From Paenibacillus kribbensis (lineage in GTDB: Bacteria > Bacillota > Bacilli > Paenibacillales > Paenibacillaceae), in assembly GCF_002240415.1 (NCBI RefSeq), contig NZ_CP020028.1, positions 3,373,501 to 3,437,500 on the forward strand: 64,000 bases of DNA, in the 5' to 3' direction. The notes beneath the pieces are model-generated. The model had not been told where the DNA came from. It ran no database searches and was given only the letters and a program-made list of their open reading frames with translations. The first letter of the stretch is position 1; the number at the start of each line of letters is the position of its first letter. Positions 8,263 through 16,902 of this stretch are shown in pieces. The position numbers and the translations under genes are program-made.

Positions 8263-8835
8263 TTAGTCTACAATTTCAGCGCTGTCGCCGTTTTTCACAC
8301 CGGCTCCGTTCGCTTCATCCGTATCAATGTGCATATCCAAAGCAAAGGAATCAGATACACGTGCAATCACATTTTCAAACACAAGGCCACGTTCGCCACC
8401 GACACGTACTTTTAGCAGCTGCTTGTCTTTAATGTCCCATTTAGCTGCATCTGATGTATGAAAATGAATATGACGGGCTGCTACAATAACACCCTCTTGC
8501 AGTTCCACTTCTCCGGCTGGTCCTTTTACCGTGATTCCTGGTGTACCATCAATGCTGCCAGATTCACGTACAGGCGCTTTAACACCAATAGCAAAGGAAT
8601 CTGTACGGGAGATTTCGAGCTGGGAAGCTGGGCGAGCCGGTCCCAAAATGCGAACCTTATCAAATTGGCCCTTAGAACCAATTACAGCTACGGTTTCATT
8701 TGCGGCAAATTGTCCTGGTTGGGACAAAGGTTTAAATTCAGTCAATTGATAGCCTGCTCCAAACAAAATTTCAATATGCTCTTGAGTCAGGTGAATATGA
8801 CGTGCGGAAACGCCGACAGGTACGATTTTACTCAT
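8263..8835 (-). CDS. pduL: Phosphate propanoyltransferase (PduL-type phosphotransacylase)
   Basis: 190 residues, two PduL repeats. The metal-binding histidines are in SARHIHLT near residue 11 and in AARHIHFH near residue 120. PduL moves an acyl group between CoA and phosphate; in metabolosomes it uses propionyl-CoA, but lone copies can act on acetyl-CoA. There is no encapsulation peptide, shell-protein gene or Pdu neighbour here, so a general phosphotransacetylase-like role is more likely. This is inference from context. The SD AAGGAG stands upstream of the ATG, and the gene has its own terminator. Confidence 0.93.
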   Translation of the reverse strand: MSKIVPVGVSARHIHLTQEHIEILFGAGYQLTEFKPLSQPGQFAANETVAVIGSKGQFDKVRILGPARPASQLEISRTDSFAIGVKAPVRESGSIDGTPGITVKGPAGEVELQEGVIVAARHIHFHTSDAAKWDIKDKQLLKVRVGGERGLVFENVIARVSDSFALDMHIDTDEANGAGVKNGDSAEIVD

Positions 8836-8953
8836 CGTAAGGTCACTCCTTTTTCTCTATACAATACTTTACACACCTCTGCTATTATACTCTTATTTCG
8901 TCAAGAAAGAAAAGGAAAGGACACAAAGTTCCCTTTTTTGACAATAAGAGCAT

Positions 8954-9970
8954 TCAAAAAGACCTTTTAGAGGGCAGATTGGTTTGCAAATAATGAAGCG
9001 CATGGCCTCCCAACCAGCCCGTGACCAGCTCCTCAGGATAATGCTTTAATAGCAATTCTGCAAACTCGGGATATTTCCCCGGATGCTCCAATCCCTGTAC
9101 ATGACGCTCGATACCATCAAAATCAGAGCCAAACATCATATGCCGTGCACCGCCCAAGGCACAAATATGCTCAATATGCGGTAGCAGATCCTCAGCAGTT
9201 ACTGTACCCTGCTCCTTGATAAACATCGTGACAAAAGTCAAACCGATTCGTCCGTCACATGCGATCAACGCCCGAATCTGATCATCCCGCAAATTGCGTG
9301 GATGAGAACAAACGGCAAAAGCGTTCGAATGCGAAGCGATTGGCGGTAAAGTTGCCTCCTCCAGTACCTCCCAGAATCCTTGTACGGACAAATGCGATAC
9401 ATCCAGCAGCAGCCCCAGCTCATTGGAGCGCTTAACCAGTTCACGCCCTTTACGTGTCAGGCCGCCCCCCCTTGGCTCCATAATGCCATCAGCCGCCCAA
9501 TTTGCATGATTCCACGTCAATCCAATGAGCCGTATTCCTATGGCATAGCACAGTTCCGCATACAACGGATTCCCTTCTAGCGCGTCTGCTCCCTCCAGTG
9601 AGAGAAGAGCCCAAGGCGAGTCGGTTTGATCCGCCCTATTACCATCCAAATGCTTCGGCTTTTCTGCCTGTTCGTCTTGTTCTGCCAAGTCTTCCCGCCA
9701 TAGCAAGGGTCTCAGCCCACCTGAGGAAGATACCACATGCTGCCTGAACAGCTCAATTTGACGAACGATATGCTCAAATCTTGGCGTGCCCAATACCTGT
9801 GAAATATATATAGCAAACGTTTGCAGCCGCACATGACCTGCCAGCAAGCGCTCCTTTGTAACATCAAGCGATGGATGACTGAAATCTACCTTTGAATCAA
9901 GCTGCATTTTACACAGCACATCACAATGAAAGTCAACAACTGGCCGTTTTGCATTTAACTTACCGTTCAT
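8954..9970 (-). CDS. Membrane dipeptidase-family (M19) peptidase
   Basis: 338 residues, the renal-dipeptidase (M19) fold. Zinc ligands are visible in DFHCDV (His15, Asp17), in the Glu of SLEGAD, and in histidines of DVSHLS and SHSNA; GSDFDG follows near the C-terminus. Family members cleave dipeptides, some with D-residues. There is no signal peptide, so it is probably cytosolic. The long frame starts at 10036, but the SD AAGGAGG lies eight bases before the ATG at 9970. It lies downstream of spoVS, beyond the spoVS terminator. Confidence 0.9.
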   Translation of the reverse strand: MNGKLNAKRPVVDFHCDVLCKMQLDSKVDFSHPSLDVTKERLLAGHVRLQTFAIYISQVLGTPRFEHIVRQIELFRQHVVSSSGGLRPLLWREDLAEQDEQAEKPKHLDGNRADQTDSPWALLSLEGADALEGNPLYAELCYAIGIRLIGLTWNHANWAADGIMEPRGGGLTRKGRELVKRSNELGLLLDVSHLSVQGFWEVLEEATLPPIASHSNAFAVCSHPRNLRDDQIRALIACDGRIGLTFVTMFIKEQGTVTAEDLLPHIEHICALGGARHMMFGSDFDGIERHVQGLEHPGKYPEFAELLLKHYPEELVTGWLGGHALHYLQTNLPSKRSF

Positions 9971-10041
9971 ACACTTTACCTCCTTCATAGCTTGAAGCAC
10001 GAAATGTATTTTAAAAATCATATCGTAACGAGCCACAAAGC

Positions 10042-10073
10042 AAAAAAGCCCGTTTACCAGCGTAAACAGGCTC
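10042..10073 (-). terminator. Terminator after spoVS
   Basis: Hairpin AGCCTGTTTACG / GTAAACGGGCT followed by six U, between spoVS and the dipeptidase gene. Confidence 0.88.
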
Positions 10074-10089
10074 AGACAAATATCATTTA

Positions 10090-10350
10090 TTATCTTGGCT
10101 CTACTATCAATTTAATTGCAGTCCGATCTTCTCCATCAATAACAATGTCTGTAAAAGCAGGAATACAAATCAAATCCACTCCGCTTGGTGCGACAAATCC
10201 CCGGGCAATGGCTACCGCTTTAATGGCTTGGTTTAGTGCACCGGCTCCAATCGCCTGCAATTCTGCATTTCCGCGTTCACGCAGTACACCTGCAAGCGCG
10301 CCTGCAACTGAATTGGGATTGGATTTTGCTGATACTTTTAATACATCCAT
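10090..10350 (-). CDS. spoVS: Stage V sporulation protein S
   Basis: 86 residues, almost all of them the highly conserved SpoVS/Alba-like domain (LKVSAKSNPNSVAGALAG at the start). In Bacillus subtilis it is needed for passage through stage V and affects septation; the molecular action is thought to involve nucleic-acid binding. It follows ymdB in the order rny-ymdB-spoVS seen in Bacillus. The ATG is preceded by GGGGAGG. A sigma-H-like promoter lies just upstream (10403-10429). Confidence 0.97.
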   Translation of the reverse strand: MDVLKVSAKSNPNSVAGALAGVLRERGNAELQAIGAGALNQAIKAVAIARGFVAPSGVDLICIPAFTDIVIDGEDRTAIKLIVEPR

Positions 10351-10402
10351 AGTAAGTACCTCCCCTGGGAATGATGATGGTTTGATTCCACTATTAGATG
10401 TT

Positions 10403-10429
10403 ATTCGAGGGTCAGCAAAAAATTCCTGC
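10403..10429 (-). promoter_or_regulatory. Candidate sigma-H promoter of spoVS
   Basis: -35 GCAGGAATT fits RNAGGAWWW and -10 CTCGAAT nearly fits RNNGAAT, with an 11-nt spacer. spoVS is a sigma-H gene in Bacillus subtilis, which agrees. Confidence 0.7.
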
Positions 10430-10479
10430 TTTTTGGTGACAGTTTTCCATATTGTTTCCTTAAGTAGTTTGTAAAAAGG

Positions 10480-11274
10480 TTAATCCATCCGCCATTCATC
10501 TTCTTTAAGTCTGATTTTCTGAATTTTGCGGGCTTTTCCATTGTCATCATCCAACTCTACGCTGATGGCATGAAAGTGCCATTTGCCCATGTCCACTTGA
10601 AAACGTACCGGAAGCTGCGTCTTGAATTTCTGCAGCACAGCCTCTTTTTGCATACCAAGCACTCCCTCATAGGGACCCACCATTCCCGCATCTGTCTGAT
10701 ACGCAGTTCCTTGCGGCAAAATGGTATCATCATTACTCTGTACATGTGTGTGTGTGCCTACCACAATAGAAGCACGTCCATCCAGATGCCAGCCCATGGC
10801 GATCTTTTCCGAGGTAGCTTCAGCATGAAAATCGACCAGAATATGCTTGTGTTTTTTGCGCAGCTCATCTACAATTTCATCGGCTGCACGAAATGGGCAA
10901 TCAATAGCTGGCAAAAAGGTTCTGCCCTGCAAATTAACGATTGCCAGCTCTTTTCCCCCACCCTTTACAACAGTGTAACCCCGTCCCGGTGTTCCCGGTG
11001 GAAAGTTGGCCGGGCGTATAATACGCGGCTCATCATCTATAAAATCAAATATTTCTTTATTGTCCCATGTATGATTTCCCATCGTAATCCCATGAACGCC
11101 CCAATCAAAAAACTCCCTGGCGATGGCTGGGGTAATTCCTCTTCCCGAAGCCGCATTTTCTCCATTGACAATAATAACATGCGGATTGTATTTTGACTTT
11201 AATGAAGGAAGATTTTCCCTCAATGCCTTTCTGCCTACACTGCCGACGATGTCTCCAATAAATAATACGTTGAT
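10480..11274 (-). CDS. ymdB: YmdB metallophosphoesterase (2',3'-cyclic nucleotide phosphodiesterase), apparent ATC start
   Basis: 264 residues from the proposed start. YmdB-family dinuclear metallophosphoesterase; motifs in order are GDIVG (metal Asp8), NGENAA, MGNHTWD, DFHAEATSEK and GTHTHVQ. In Bacillus it hydrolyses cyclic nucleotides and helps switch between motility and biofilm programmes. The frame has no ATG, GTG or TTG before the TTG at 11223, which would remove the essential GDIVG. A TAG lies in frame just upstream of the SD GGGAGGG (11281-11287). Six bases after that SD is ATC (11274-11272), exactly where the family begins. Start codon ATC is therefore inferred; a base error for ATG is possible. 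Confidence 0.9.
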   Translation of the reverse strand: MNVLFIGDIVGSVGRKALRENLPSLKSKYNPHVIIVNGENAASGRGITPAIAREFFDWGVHGITMGNHTWDNKEIFDFIDDEPRIIRPANFPPGTPGRGYTVVKGGGKELAIVNLQGRTFLPAIDCPFRAADEIVDELRKKHKHILVDFHAEATSEKIAMGWHLDGRASIVVGTHTHVQSNDDTILPQGTAYQTDAGMVGPYEGVLGMQKEAVLQKFKTQLPVRFQVDMGKWHFHAISVELDDDNGKARKIQKIRLKEDEWRMD

Positions 11275-11303
11275 AGAAAGCCCTCCCTAGTCTGCCCTAC
11301 ATA

Positions 11304-11340
11304 ATGAAAAGTGGCCCTACAAGCAGCGGCCACTTTTCAT
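11304..11340 (-). terminator. Hairpin between rny and ymdB
   Basis: Perfect 13-bp inverted repeat ATGAAAAGTGGCC / GGCCACTTTTCAT in the rny-ymdB gap. The U-tract is part of the stem, so termination may be partial and allow read-through into ymdB. Confidence 0.75.
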
Positions 11341-11350
11341 TGAAATGCTT

Positions 11351-12895
11351 TTATTTTGCGTATTCTACCGCGCGCGTCTCGCGAATGACGGTAACCTTGA
11401 TATGACCAGGATAGTCCAGTTCATTTTCAATCGTTTTCGTTATATCGCGGGCCAGTCGGAATGCTTCCGCATCATCAATTTTCTCTGGCTGTACCATAAC
11501 ACGAACTTCGCGTCCGGCTTGAATCGCGTATGATTTTTCAACGCCTTCAAAAGACTCGGAGATACGTTCCAGCTTCTCAAGACGACGGATGTACGTCTCT
11601 AGCGTTTCACGCCGCGCTCCCGGTCTTGCTGCTGACAGAGCATCTGCCGCCCCGACCAGCATGGCGATCACTGAAGTCGCTTCGCAGTCGCCGTGATGTG
11701 AAGCAATGCTGTTGATGACGACCGGGTGTTCCTTGTACTTCTTCGCTAGTTCCACGCCAATTTCAACGTGTGATCCTTCCACTTCGTGATCCAGCGCCTT
11801 CCCGATGTCATGCAGCAATCCTGCCCGTCTTGCCAGTACAACGTCCTCGCCCAGTTCCCCGGCCATCAGACCTGTCAAGTATGCAACTTCCATCGAGTGC
11901 TTCAACACGTTCTGTCCGTAGCTCGTACGGAACTTGAGACGTCCCAAAATTTTGATTAAGTCCGGATGCAGGCTATGCACACCCACCTCGAAGGTAGCCT
12001 GTTCGCCATACTCGCGGATTCGTTCGTCCACTTCTTTACGGGATTTTTCAACCATCTCTTCAATACGTGCCGGATGTATCCGTCCGTCCGCTACGAGCTT
12101 CTCAAGCGCAGTACGCGCAATCTCTCTACGAATCGGATCAAATCCGGACAAAATAACAGCTTCCGGCGTATCATCAATAATGAGGTCAATTCCCGTAAGG
12201 GTTTCAAGTGCACGGATATTACGGCCTTCGCGCCCGATAATCCGGCCCTTCATTTCTTCGTTTGGCAACGTGACAACAGAAACCGTCGTTTCTGCTACAT
12301 GGTCTGCCGCACAGCGTTGGATGGCCAGTGTGATGATTTCACGAGACTTTTTGTCCGCCTCTTCTTTAGCCTGCTGTTCAATTTCCTTAATCATCTGAGC
12401 TGTTTCATGACGAACTTCCTGCTCTACGTTGGTCAGAATAATACTTCTTGCATCCTCCATCGTCAGATTGGAAATACGCTCCAGCTCAGTTACCTGACTC
12501 TTGTAAATCAAATCAATTTGCTGCTGGGTTTCATCGATTCGTTTCTCTTTGTTGGCCACTTGTTCTTCTTTACGTTCCAGCGATTCCAATTTTTTATCCA
12601 GCGATTCTTCTTTTTGCAGCAATCTTCGTTCCTGTCGTTGAATTTCATTGCGACGTTCACGAGTTTCTTTTTCAGCTTCGGCACGGATGCGGTGGATTTC
12701 ATCTTTCGCTTCCAATACCGTTTCCTTCTTCAGTGCTTCCGCCTCTTTTTTCGCGTTCTCCACGATTTGCGCGGCAGCTTCTTCCGCACTGGAGATTTTA
12801 GCTTCTGCAATAGATTTGCGAATAAAATAACCAATCCAGAACCCAAAGAATAACGCGGCTACAGCAACGAGAACGAACCAGATCGCAGTCATCAT
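11351..12895 (-). CDS. rny: Ribonuclease Y
   Basis: 514 residues, the normal length. An N-terminal membrane anchor (residues 2-24) is followed by a long Lys/Glu-rich coiled coil, a KH domain with [15 protein letters not shown], and an HD domain with [10 protein letters not shown] and LLHDIGK. It is the membrane-bound endonuclease that starts decay of much mRNA in Gram-positive bacteria, with the YmcA/YlbF/YaaT complex as a specificity partner. The frame extends to 12973, but GGGGAGGTGAACAGT places the start at the ATG at 12895. Upstream 13139-13168 holds its promoter. Confidence 0.97.
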   Translation of the reverse strand: MMTAIWFVLVAVAALFFGFWIGYFIRKSIAEAKISSAEEAAAQIVENAKKEAEALKKETVLEAKDEIHRIRAEAEKETRERRNEIQRQERRLLQKEESLDKKLESLERKEEQVANKEKRIDETQQQIDLIYKSQVTELERISNLTMEDARSIILTNVEQEVRHETAQMIKEIEQQAKEEADKKSREIITLAIQRCAADHVAETTVSVVTLPNEEMKGRIIGREGRNIRALETLTGIDLIIDDTPEAVILSGFDPIRREIARTALEKLVADGRIHPARIEEMVEKSRKEVDERIREYGEQATFEVGVHSLHPDLIKILGRLKFRTSYGQNVLKHSMEVAYLTGLMAGELGEDVVLARRAGLLHDIGKALDHEVEGSHVEIGVELAKKYKEHPVVINSIASHHGDCEATSVIAMLVGAADALSAARPGARRETLETYIRRLEKLERISESFEGVEKSYAIQAGREVRVMVQPEKIDDAEAFRLARDITKTIENELDYPGHIKVTVIRETRAVEYAK

Positions 12896-13138
12896 ACTGT
12901 TCACCTCCCCGTTGGTTCCTCCAAGGCATTCCTTGGGACTTTTTGCAGTTGTCATATTTACTTTAATCGTCAAACTAAGATAACGACACGAGGTCGTTTC
13001 ATTTCATATGCACATGCTCTCACATGTACAATTCCGCCTGGCATAGCGGCATCACTTGTTATTTGGCGATGAGAACTTACCGTGGATTCCGCTTTTTTGG
13101 AAGGAAAAAGGGCATTCCACAAGTATCGTTTCATATAT

Positions 13139-13168
13139 ATTTTATTATTTGACAAATGGCATTGTCAA
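13139..13168 (-). promoter_or_regulatory. Candidate rny promoter with overlapping inverted repeat
   Basis: -35 TTGACA (13163-13168) and -10 TAAAAT (13139-13144) with 18-nt spacing. The -35 is part of an inverted repeat TTGACAA-N6-TTGTCAA (13149-13168). The 374-bp gap between recX and rny otherwise holds only a weak 54-codon frame without an SD. Confidence 0.6.
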
Positions 13169-13269
13169 GGGAATGCAAACTTTAGTAGGCTATCGTGCAG
13201 TTTCCATGTAATAACCTGTTCGCCCTGCCCGATCAGATCACCAGCCAATAAATGACCGACATTTAACAA

Positions 13270-14019
13270 CTATTCATCCCACTGCGATAATTCCTCATCA
13301 TCATAAGCTCCGTTTTGCTCAGCCGCAGTGAGATGATTGACTACTCGGCGTGTCATGTCACCCGAGTATCCGCGTCTCATGAGAAAAGGATACGTTTTCC
13401 GTTTTTTCTCCATCACGTCACCGCGTACCTGTTCCCACTTCTTACGCCCGATTACCAAAGCACTTTCCCATTCCTCGTTATCAGTGATCTCTTCTAAAGC
13501 CTCCCCGATAGAGGCTTTAGAAATGCCCTTTTGACGAAGTTCCTGCCTAACCCACATCTTCCCCTTACGTTGGCTCGTTATACGCTGCCTTGCCCACTGG
13601 CGGGCGTACAAATCATCATCCACGAGTCGTTCCCTTTCCAGTCGCATCAACACTTCATCTATAACAGCCTGACCCAGTTCCTTTTGCACCAATCGCTGCG
13701 CAATTTCCTGACGTGTACGCGGCTTTCGCCCCAAATAGTAGAGCGCATACACGTAACCCTGCTGCTTTTCATCTGCCAGAACGATATCTTCCAGTTCTTT
13801 TTTGTCGAACAACGTTCCTTTAAGCATATTGTATTTGATCATTACATCTTCCAACACGGACAGTGAATACGGTCCGAAATGAATGATGTATCTTCCACGT
13901 TTGCGTCCCTGTCCCTGCTCCACCCTGGTAATCATCAATTCTTCGTTATCCGGAAAATGAGAAATCCCTTGCTGCTCATTTTCGTTCGGGATATTTTCAT
14001 CCTCATTGTGCAAATGCAA
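13270..14019 (-). CDS. recX: Regulatory protein RecX
   Basis: About 249 residues. It has the helical-repeat architecture of RecX, with the family signatures ALYYLGRKPRTRQEIAQRL and LVDDDLYARQWARQR. RecX binds RecA filaments and modulates their assembly. The open frame runs back to 14130, but that would overlap the recA terminator (14116-14149). A TTG at 14019 with GAGGG seven bases upstream is a better start; an internal ATG at 13938 is also possible, so the N-terminus is uncertain. It lies downstream of recA, as in many Gram-positive bacteria. Confidence 0.85.
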   Translation of the reverse strand: MHLHNEDENIPNENEQQGISHFPDNEELMITRVEQGQGRKRGRYIIHFGPYSLSVLEDVMIKYNMLKGTLFDKKELEDIVLADEKQQGYVYALYYLGRKPRTRQEIAQRLVQKELGQAVIDEVLMRLERERLVDDDLYARQWARQRITSQRKGKMWVRQELRQKGISKASIGEALEEITDNEEWESALVIGRKKWEQVRGDVMEKKRKTYPFLMRRGYSGDMTRRVVNHLTAAEQNGAYDDEELSQWDE

Positions 14020-14115
14020 TGTGCTTCCCTCACTTTGAAATTCACGAAAGCAGGCTGAGAGCGCCTGCCACGCAATAGTTAGATTCCTGCTGACAGAACA
14101 GACCGTGTTCGATGC

Positions 14116-14149
14116 AAAAATGCCCTGCACAACTAACTGTGCAGGGCAT
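14116..14149 (-). terminator. Terminator between recA and recX
   Basis: Stem ATGCCCTGCACA / TGTGCAGGGCAT followed by five U, after the recA stop. Some read-through would be needed for recA-recX cotranscription. Confidence 0.9.
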
Positions 14150-14234
14150 CAGAATTATGCTATTCAAACGGACTGTGCCATAATCCTCAGGCCACAGTTC
14201 ACATGACAGAACAGAAACCAAGATTCAGCCAAGC

Positions 14235-15296
14235 TTATTCAAGCTCTAGCAATTCCTGTTCTTCCTTGGCTTCCTGTGCCAACTCTTCTTCTGTCGGTGG
14301 CGCAACTGTCGTAATTAAATTACTGGCCAACCGAATTTTTTGCTCGATTGTACTAGCAATGTTCGGATTTTCCTTCAAAAATTGCTTCGCATTCTCGCGT
14401 CCCTGACCAAGGCGCTCACCTTCGTAAGAATACCAGGCTCCGCTCTTGTCGACAATATCATGCTCCGTACCGATGTCGATCAAGCTACCTTCTTTGGAAA
14501 TGCCCTCACCGTACATAATGTCCACTTCGGCCTGACGGAAAGGAGGAGCCACTTTATTTTTCACGACTTTAATACGTGTGCGGTTACCCACGATGTCGTT
14601 CCCCATTTTCAAGCTTTCAACACGGCGAACATCCAGGCGTACCGTTGAGTAAAACTTCAATGCACGTCCACCTGGTGTAGTTTCAGGGTTGCCGAACATA
14701 ACACCTACTTTTTCACGCAACTGGTTAATAAAGATAGCAATGGTTTTCGATTTATTAATGGCTCCAGACAGCTTGCGCAATGCCTGCGACATCAAGCGCG
14801 CTTGAAGACCAACGTGGGAATCCCCCATTTCACCTTCAATTTCTGCCTTCGGTACAAGTGCCGCTACAGAGTCAATGACAATAATGTCTACTGCTCCACT
14901 ACGCACAAGAGCCTCGGCAATCTCAAGTGCCTGCTCTCCTGTATCTGGCTGCGATAGTAACAACTCATCAATATTGACGCCCAGCTTGCTCGCATACGAC
15001 GGATCAAGCGCATGCTCGGCATCGATAAAGGCGGCTTGTCCGCCTGTTTTTTGCACCTCTGCGATAGCATGAAGAGCTACTGTCGTTTTACCGGATGATT
15101 CCGGTCCATATACTTCAATAATCCGGCCTCTTGGAAAGCCACCCGTTCCTAACGCAATATCCAAAGCAATCGAACCACTGGGAATCGTTTCCACCTGCAT
15201 GTGAGTGGACTCACCCAACTTCATAATGGAACCTTTACCGAATTGCTTTTCTATTTGACGGAGCGCCATATCCAGCGCAGCACGACGATCTGACAA
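14235..15296 (-). CDS. recA: Recombinase RecA
   Basis: 353 residues from the chosen start. Walker A GPESSGKT is at about residues 64-71, the L2-loop region is in [15 protein letters not shown], and an acidic Glu-rich tail ends the protein. It is the strand-exchange ATPase and SOS co-protease. The long frame begins at 15356 and an ATG lies at 15314, but neither has a well-placed SD. A TTG at 15296 has AAGGA ten bases upstream and gives the [12 protein letters not shown] start shared with Bacillus RecA. No intein is seen. A LexA-type box lies upstream at 15366-15379. Confidence 0.97.
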   Translation of the reverse strand: MSDRRAALDMALRQIEKQFGKGSIMKLGESTHMQVETIPSGSIALDIALGTGGFPRGRIIEVYGPESSGKTTVALHAIAEVQKTGGQAAFIDAEHALDPSYASKLGVNIDELLLSQPDTGEQALEIAEALVRSGAVDIIVIDSVAALVPKAEIEGEMGDSHVGLQARLMSQALRKLSGAINKSKTIAIFINQLREKVGVMFGNPETTPGGRALKFYSTVRLDVRRVESLKMGNDIVGNRTRIKVVKNKVAPPFRQAEVDIMYGEGISKEGSLIDIGTEHDIVDKSGAWYSYEGERLGQGRENAKQFLKENPNIASTIEQKIRLASNLITTVAPPTEEELAQEAKEEQELLELE

Positions 15297-15365
15297 TAAA
15301 CTCACATCCTTCATTGTTTGTACTTTAATAATACCTTGTTTTGACACGCTTGCCAAGCATTTTTT

Positions 15366-15379
15366 CGAACATACATTCG
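15366..15379. promoter_or_regulatory. LexA (SOS) box upstream of recA
   Basis: CGAACATACATTCG matches the Gram-positive SOS box CGAAC-N4-GTTCG with one mismatch. It is about 70 bp upstream of the recA start. Confidence 0.85.
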
Positions 15380-15429
15380 TTTTTTTTGCTCAGTCGGTTC
15401 TCTACTATAATTGCATCTGTCTCTTAAAA

Positions 15430-15470
15430 TAAAAAAAGAACCGTAGGCAAAAGGCTCTGCAACGGTTCTT
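15430..15470 (-). terminator. Terminator after cinA
   Basis: Stem AGAACCGT / ACGGTTCT followed by seven U on the minus strand, upstream of the recA control region. Confidence 0.85.
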
Positions 15471-15534
15471 CCGATAGGATCATTATATCATGAATAGTCT
15501 ATCAAAAACAACTTTATGATTCGCACCCTCTACA

Positions 15535-16806
15535 TCATGAAGAGAGCTTCTCGTTCTCCATCAATCTGCGCCACAATCTGTATAGGATTGCTTTGACAGA
15601 TCGCAGGCGGATTGCTTCACGGTTTCCACTCAGATTCAGCTCATATACTTCCGTTTCCTTGTCGCGTTCAGCGATACCGATGTATACCAGGCCTACAGGC
15701 TTGCGTTCGGAAAATCCAGGTCCGGCCACACCTGTAACTGAAAGTCCGAAATCGCTGTCCATGACTATTCTTGCCTGCTCTGCAAGCACAAGGGCCACTT
15801 CCTTACTCACTGCGCCGGGCGCATGATCCCCTTCCAAATAATCATAAGGAACGTTGAGCAGCTTCATCTTCATTTCATTGGAATAACACACAATGCCACC
15901 TTGAAACATAACAGAACTCCCCGGTACGGCAGTAATGTGTTCCATCAGCATCCCGCCTGTGCAGCTTTCCGCAGCACTAACCGTTAGCCCCCGCTTGGAC
16001 ATTAGATCCACGATGACCTTCTCCAGCGTAACATCCTCGCTTGCATACATATGTTCGGAAAGACGTTGTTGAATTTCTGCTTCGGTAGCCGTCAGCTTGA
16101 TTAACGCTTCACTTTCACTCGCAGCCTTGGTGGATATGCGGATCGTGACTTCCCCTTCCTTGGCATAAGGAGCAATAGTCGGGTCCGTCTGAGACTGAAT
16201 CAGATCTAGAAGCCGGGTTTCCAGTGCGGACTCACCAATCCCTGCAAATTTTAGCATTTTCGAATAAATCGGCATTTCCTTACCGCTCAATGCCTGCTGA
16301 AGCAGCCAAGGCTTCGCTTGATTTTCAAACATCGGTTTAAGTTCCTTAGGAGGACCAGGTAAAACCACATAAAATTTACCATCCTGTGCAATGGCGTCCC
16401 CTATAGCCAATCCGGTCTCGTTTTCAAGCGGGGTAGCCCCTTCAATAGACAGCGCCTGACGGCGGTTATTCTCGGTCATTACTACCCCACGGTTGCGGAA
16501 AAACTGTTCGAGCTTGTCCATGGCAAGACGATCTATATGCAATTTCCGCCCCAGTACAGCAGCTATCGCATCTTTCGTCAAATCATCCTGAGTTGGTCCT
16601 AGACCACCGGAAAACAAAATAATATCTGCACGCTTCTGAGCCAGTCGTACCGCTTCCTGAAGCCGATCCATGTTATCGCCAACTACGGTCTGAAAATATA
16701 CATCAATTCCGATTGCGGCCAACTCTTGTGACAAATATTGAGCATTTGTATTCACGATTTGTCCAAGCAATAATTCTGTTCCTACTGCGATGATTTCAGC
16801 CTTCAT
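15535..16806 (-). CDS. cinA: CinA: nicotinamide-nucleotide amidohydrolase / ADP-ribose pyrophosphatase-type protein
   Basis: 423 residues. An N-terminal MoaB/MogA-like (COG1058) domain opens with AEIIAVGTELLLGQIVNTN and has SGGLGPTQDD. A C-terminal PncC-type domain has SAAESCTGGM and VTGVAGPG. PncC deamidates nicotinamide mononucleotide, and the COG1058 domain can hydrolyse ADP-ribose, so it links to NAD repair. It is also known as a competence/damage protein next to recA, as here. The SD AGGAGG fixes the ATG at 16806; the frame runs back to 16860. Confidence 0.95.
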   Translation of the reverse strand: MKAEIIAVGTELLLGQIVNTNAQYLSQELAAIGIDVYFQTVVGDNMDRLQEAVRLAQKRADIILFSGGLGPTQDDLTKDAIAAVLGRKLHIDRLAMDKLEQFFRNRGVVMTENNRRQALSIEGATPLENETGLAIGDAIAQDGKFYVVLPGPPKELKPMFENQAKPWLLQQALSGKEMPIYSKMLKFAGIGESALETRLLDLIQSQTDPTIAPYAKEGEVTIRISTKAASESEALIKLTATEAEIQQRLSEHMYASEDVTLEKVIVDLMSKRGLTVSAAESCTGGMLMEHITAVPGSSVMFQGGIVCYSNEMKMKLLNVPYDYLEGDHAPGAVSKEVALVLAEQARIVMDSDFGLSVTGVAGPGFSERKPVGLVYIGIAERDKETEVYELNLSGNREAIRLRSVKAILYRLWRRLMENEKLSS

Positions 16807-16850
16807 TGTCTTTTCCTCCTGTACTGCAAATGTTGTGGGAATTATGTAAA

Positions 16851-16885
16851 GAAACAGCAATAAGTATTGTCCCTATTGCTGTTTC
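16851..16885 (-). terminator. Terminator after pgsA
   Basis: 12-bp stem GAAACAGCAATA / TATTGCTGTTTC in the pgsA-cinA gap. The stem ends in TTTC, so the U-tract is short. Confidence 0.75.
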
Positions 16886-16902
16886 CATTAAAATTTATCC
16901 TG

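Noticed and set aside
10480..11223. ymdB starting at the TTG at 11223
   Set aside because: Would remove the GDIVG metal motif and has no SD in place; the ATC at 11274 behind GGGAGGG is better supported.
11966..12853. 295-codon plus-strand frame opposite rny
   Set aside because: Antisense to the Lys/Glu-rich coiled coil of RNase Y, which reads as Phe/Leu-rich sequence on the other strand.
12970..13131. Minus-strand 54-61 codon frame between recX and rny
   Set aside because: Lies in the rny leader with no SD and no recognised family; better explained as untranslated leader.
14235..15356. recA starting at the upstream TTG at 15356
   Set aside because: No SD there; adds 20 residues not seen in the family.
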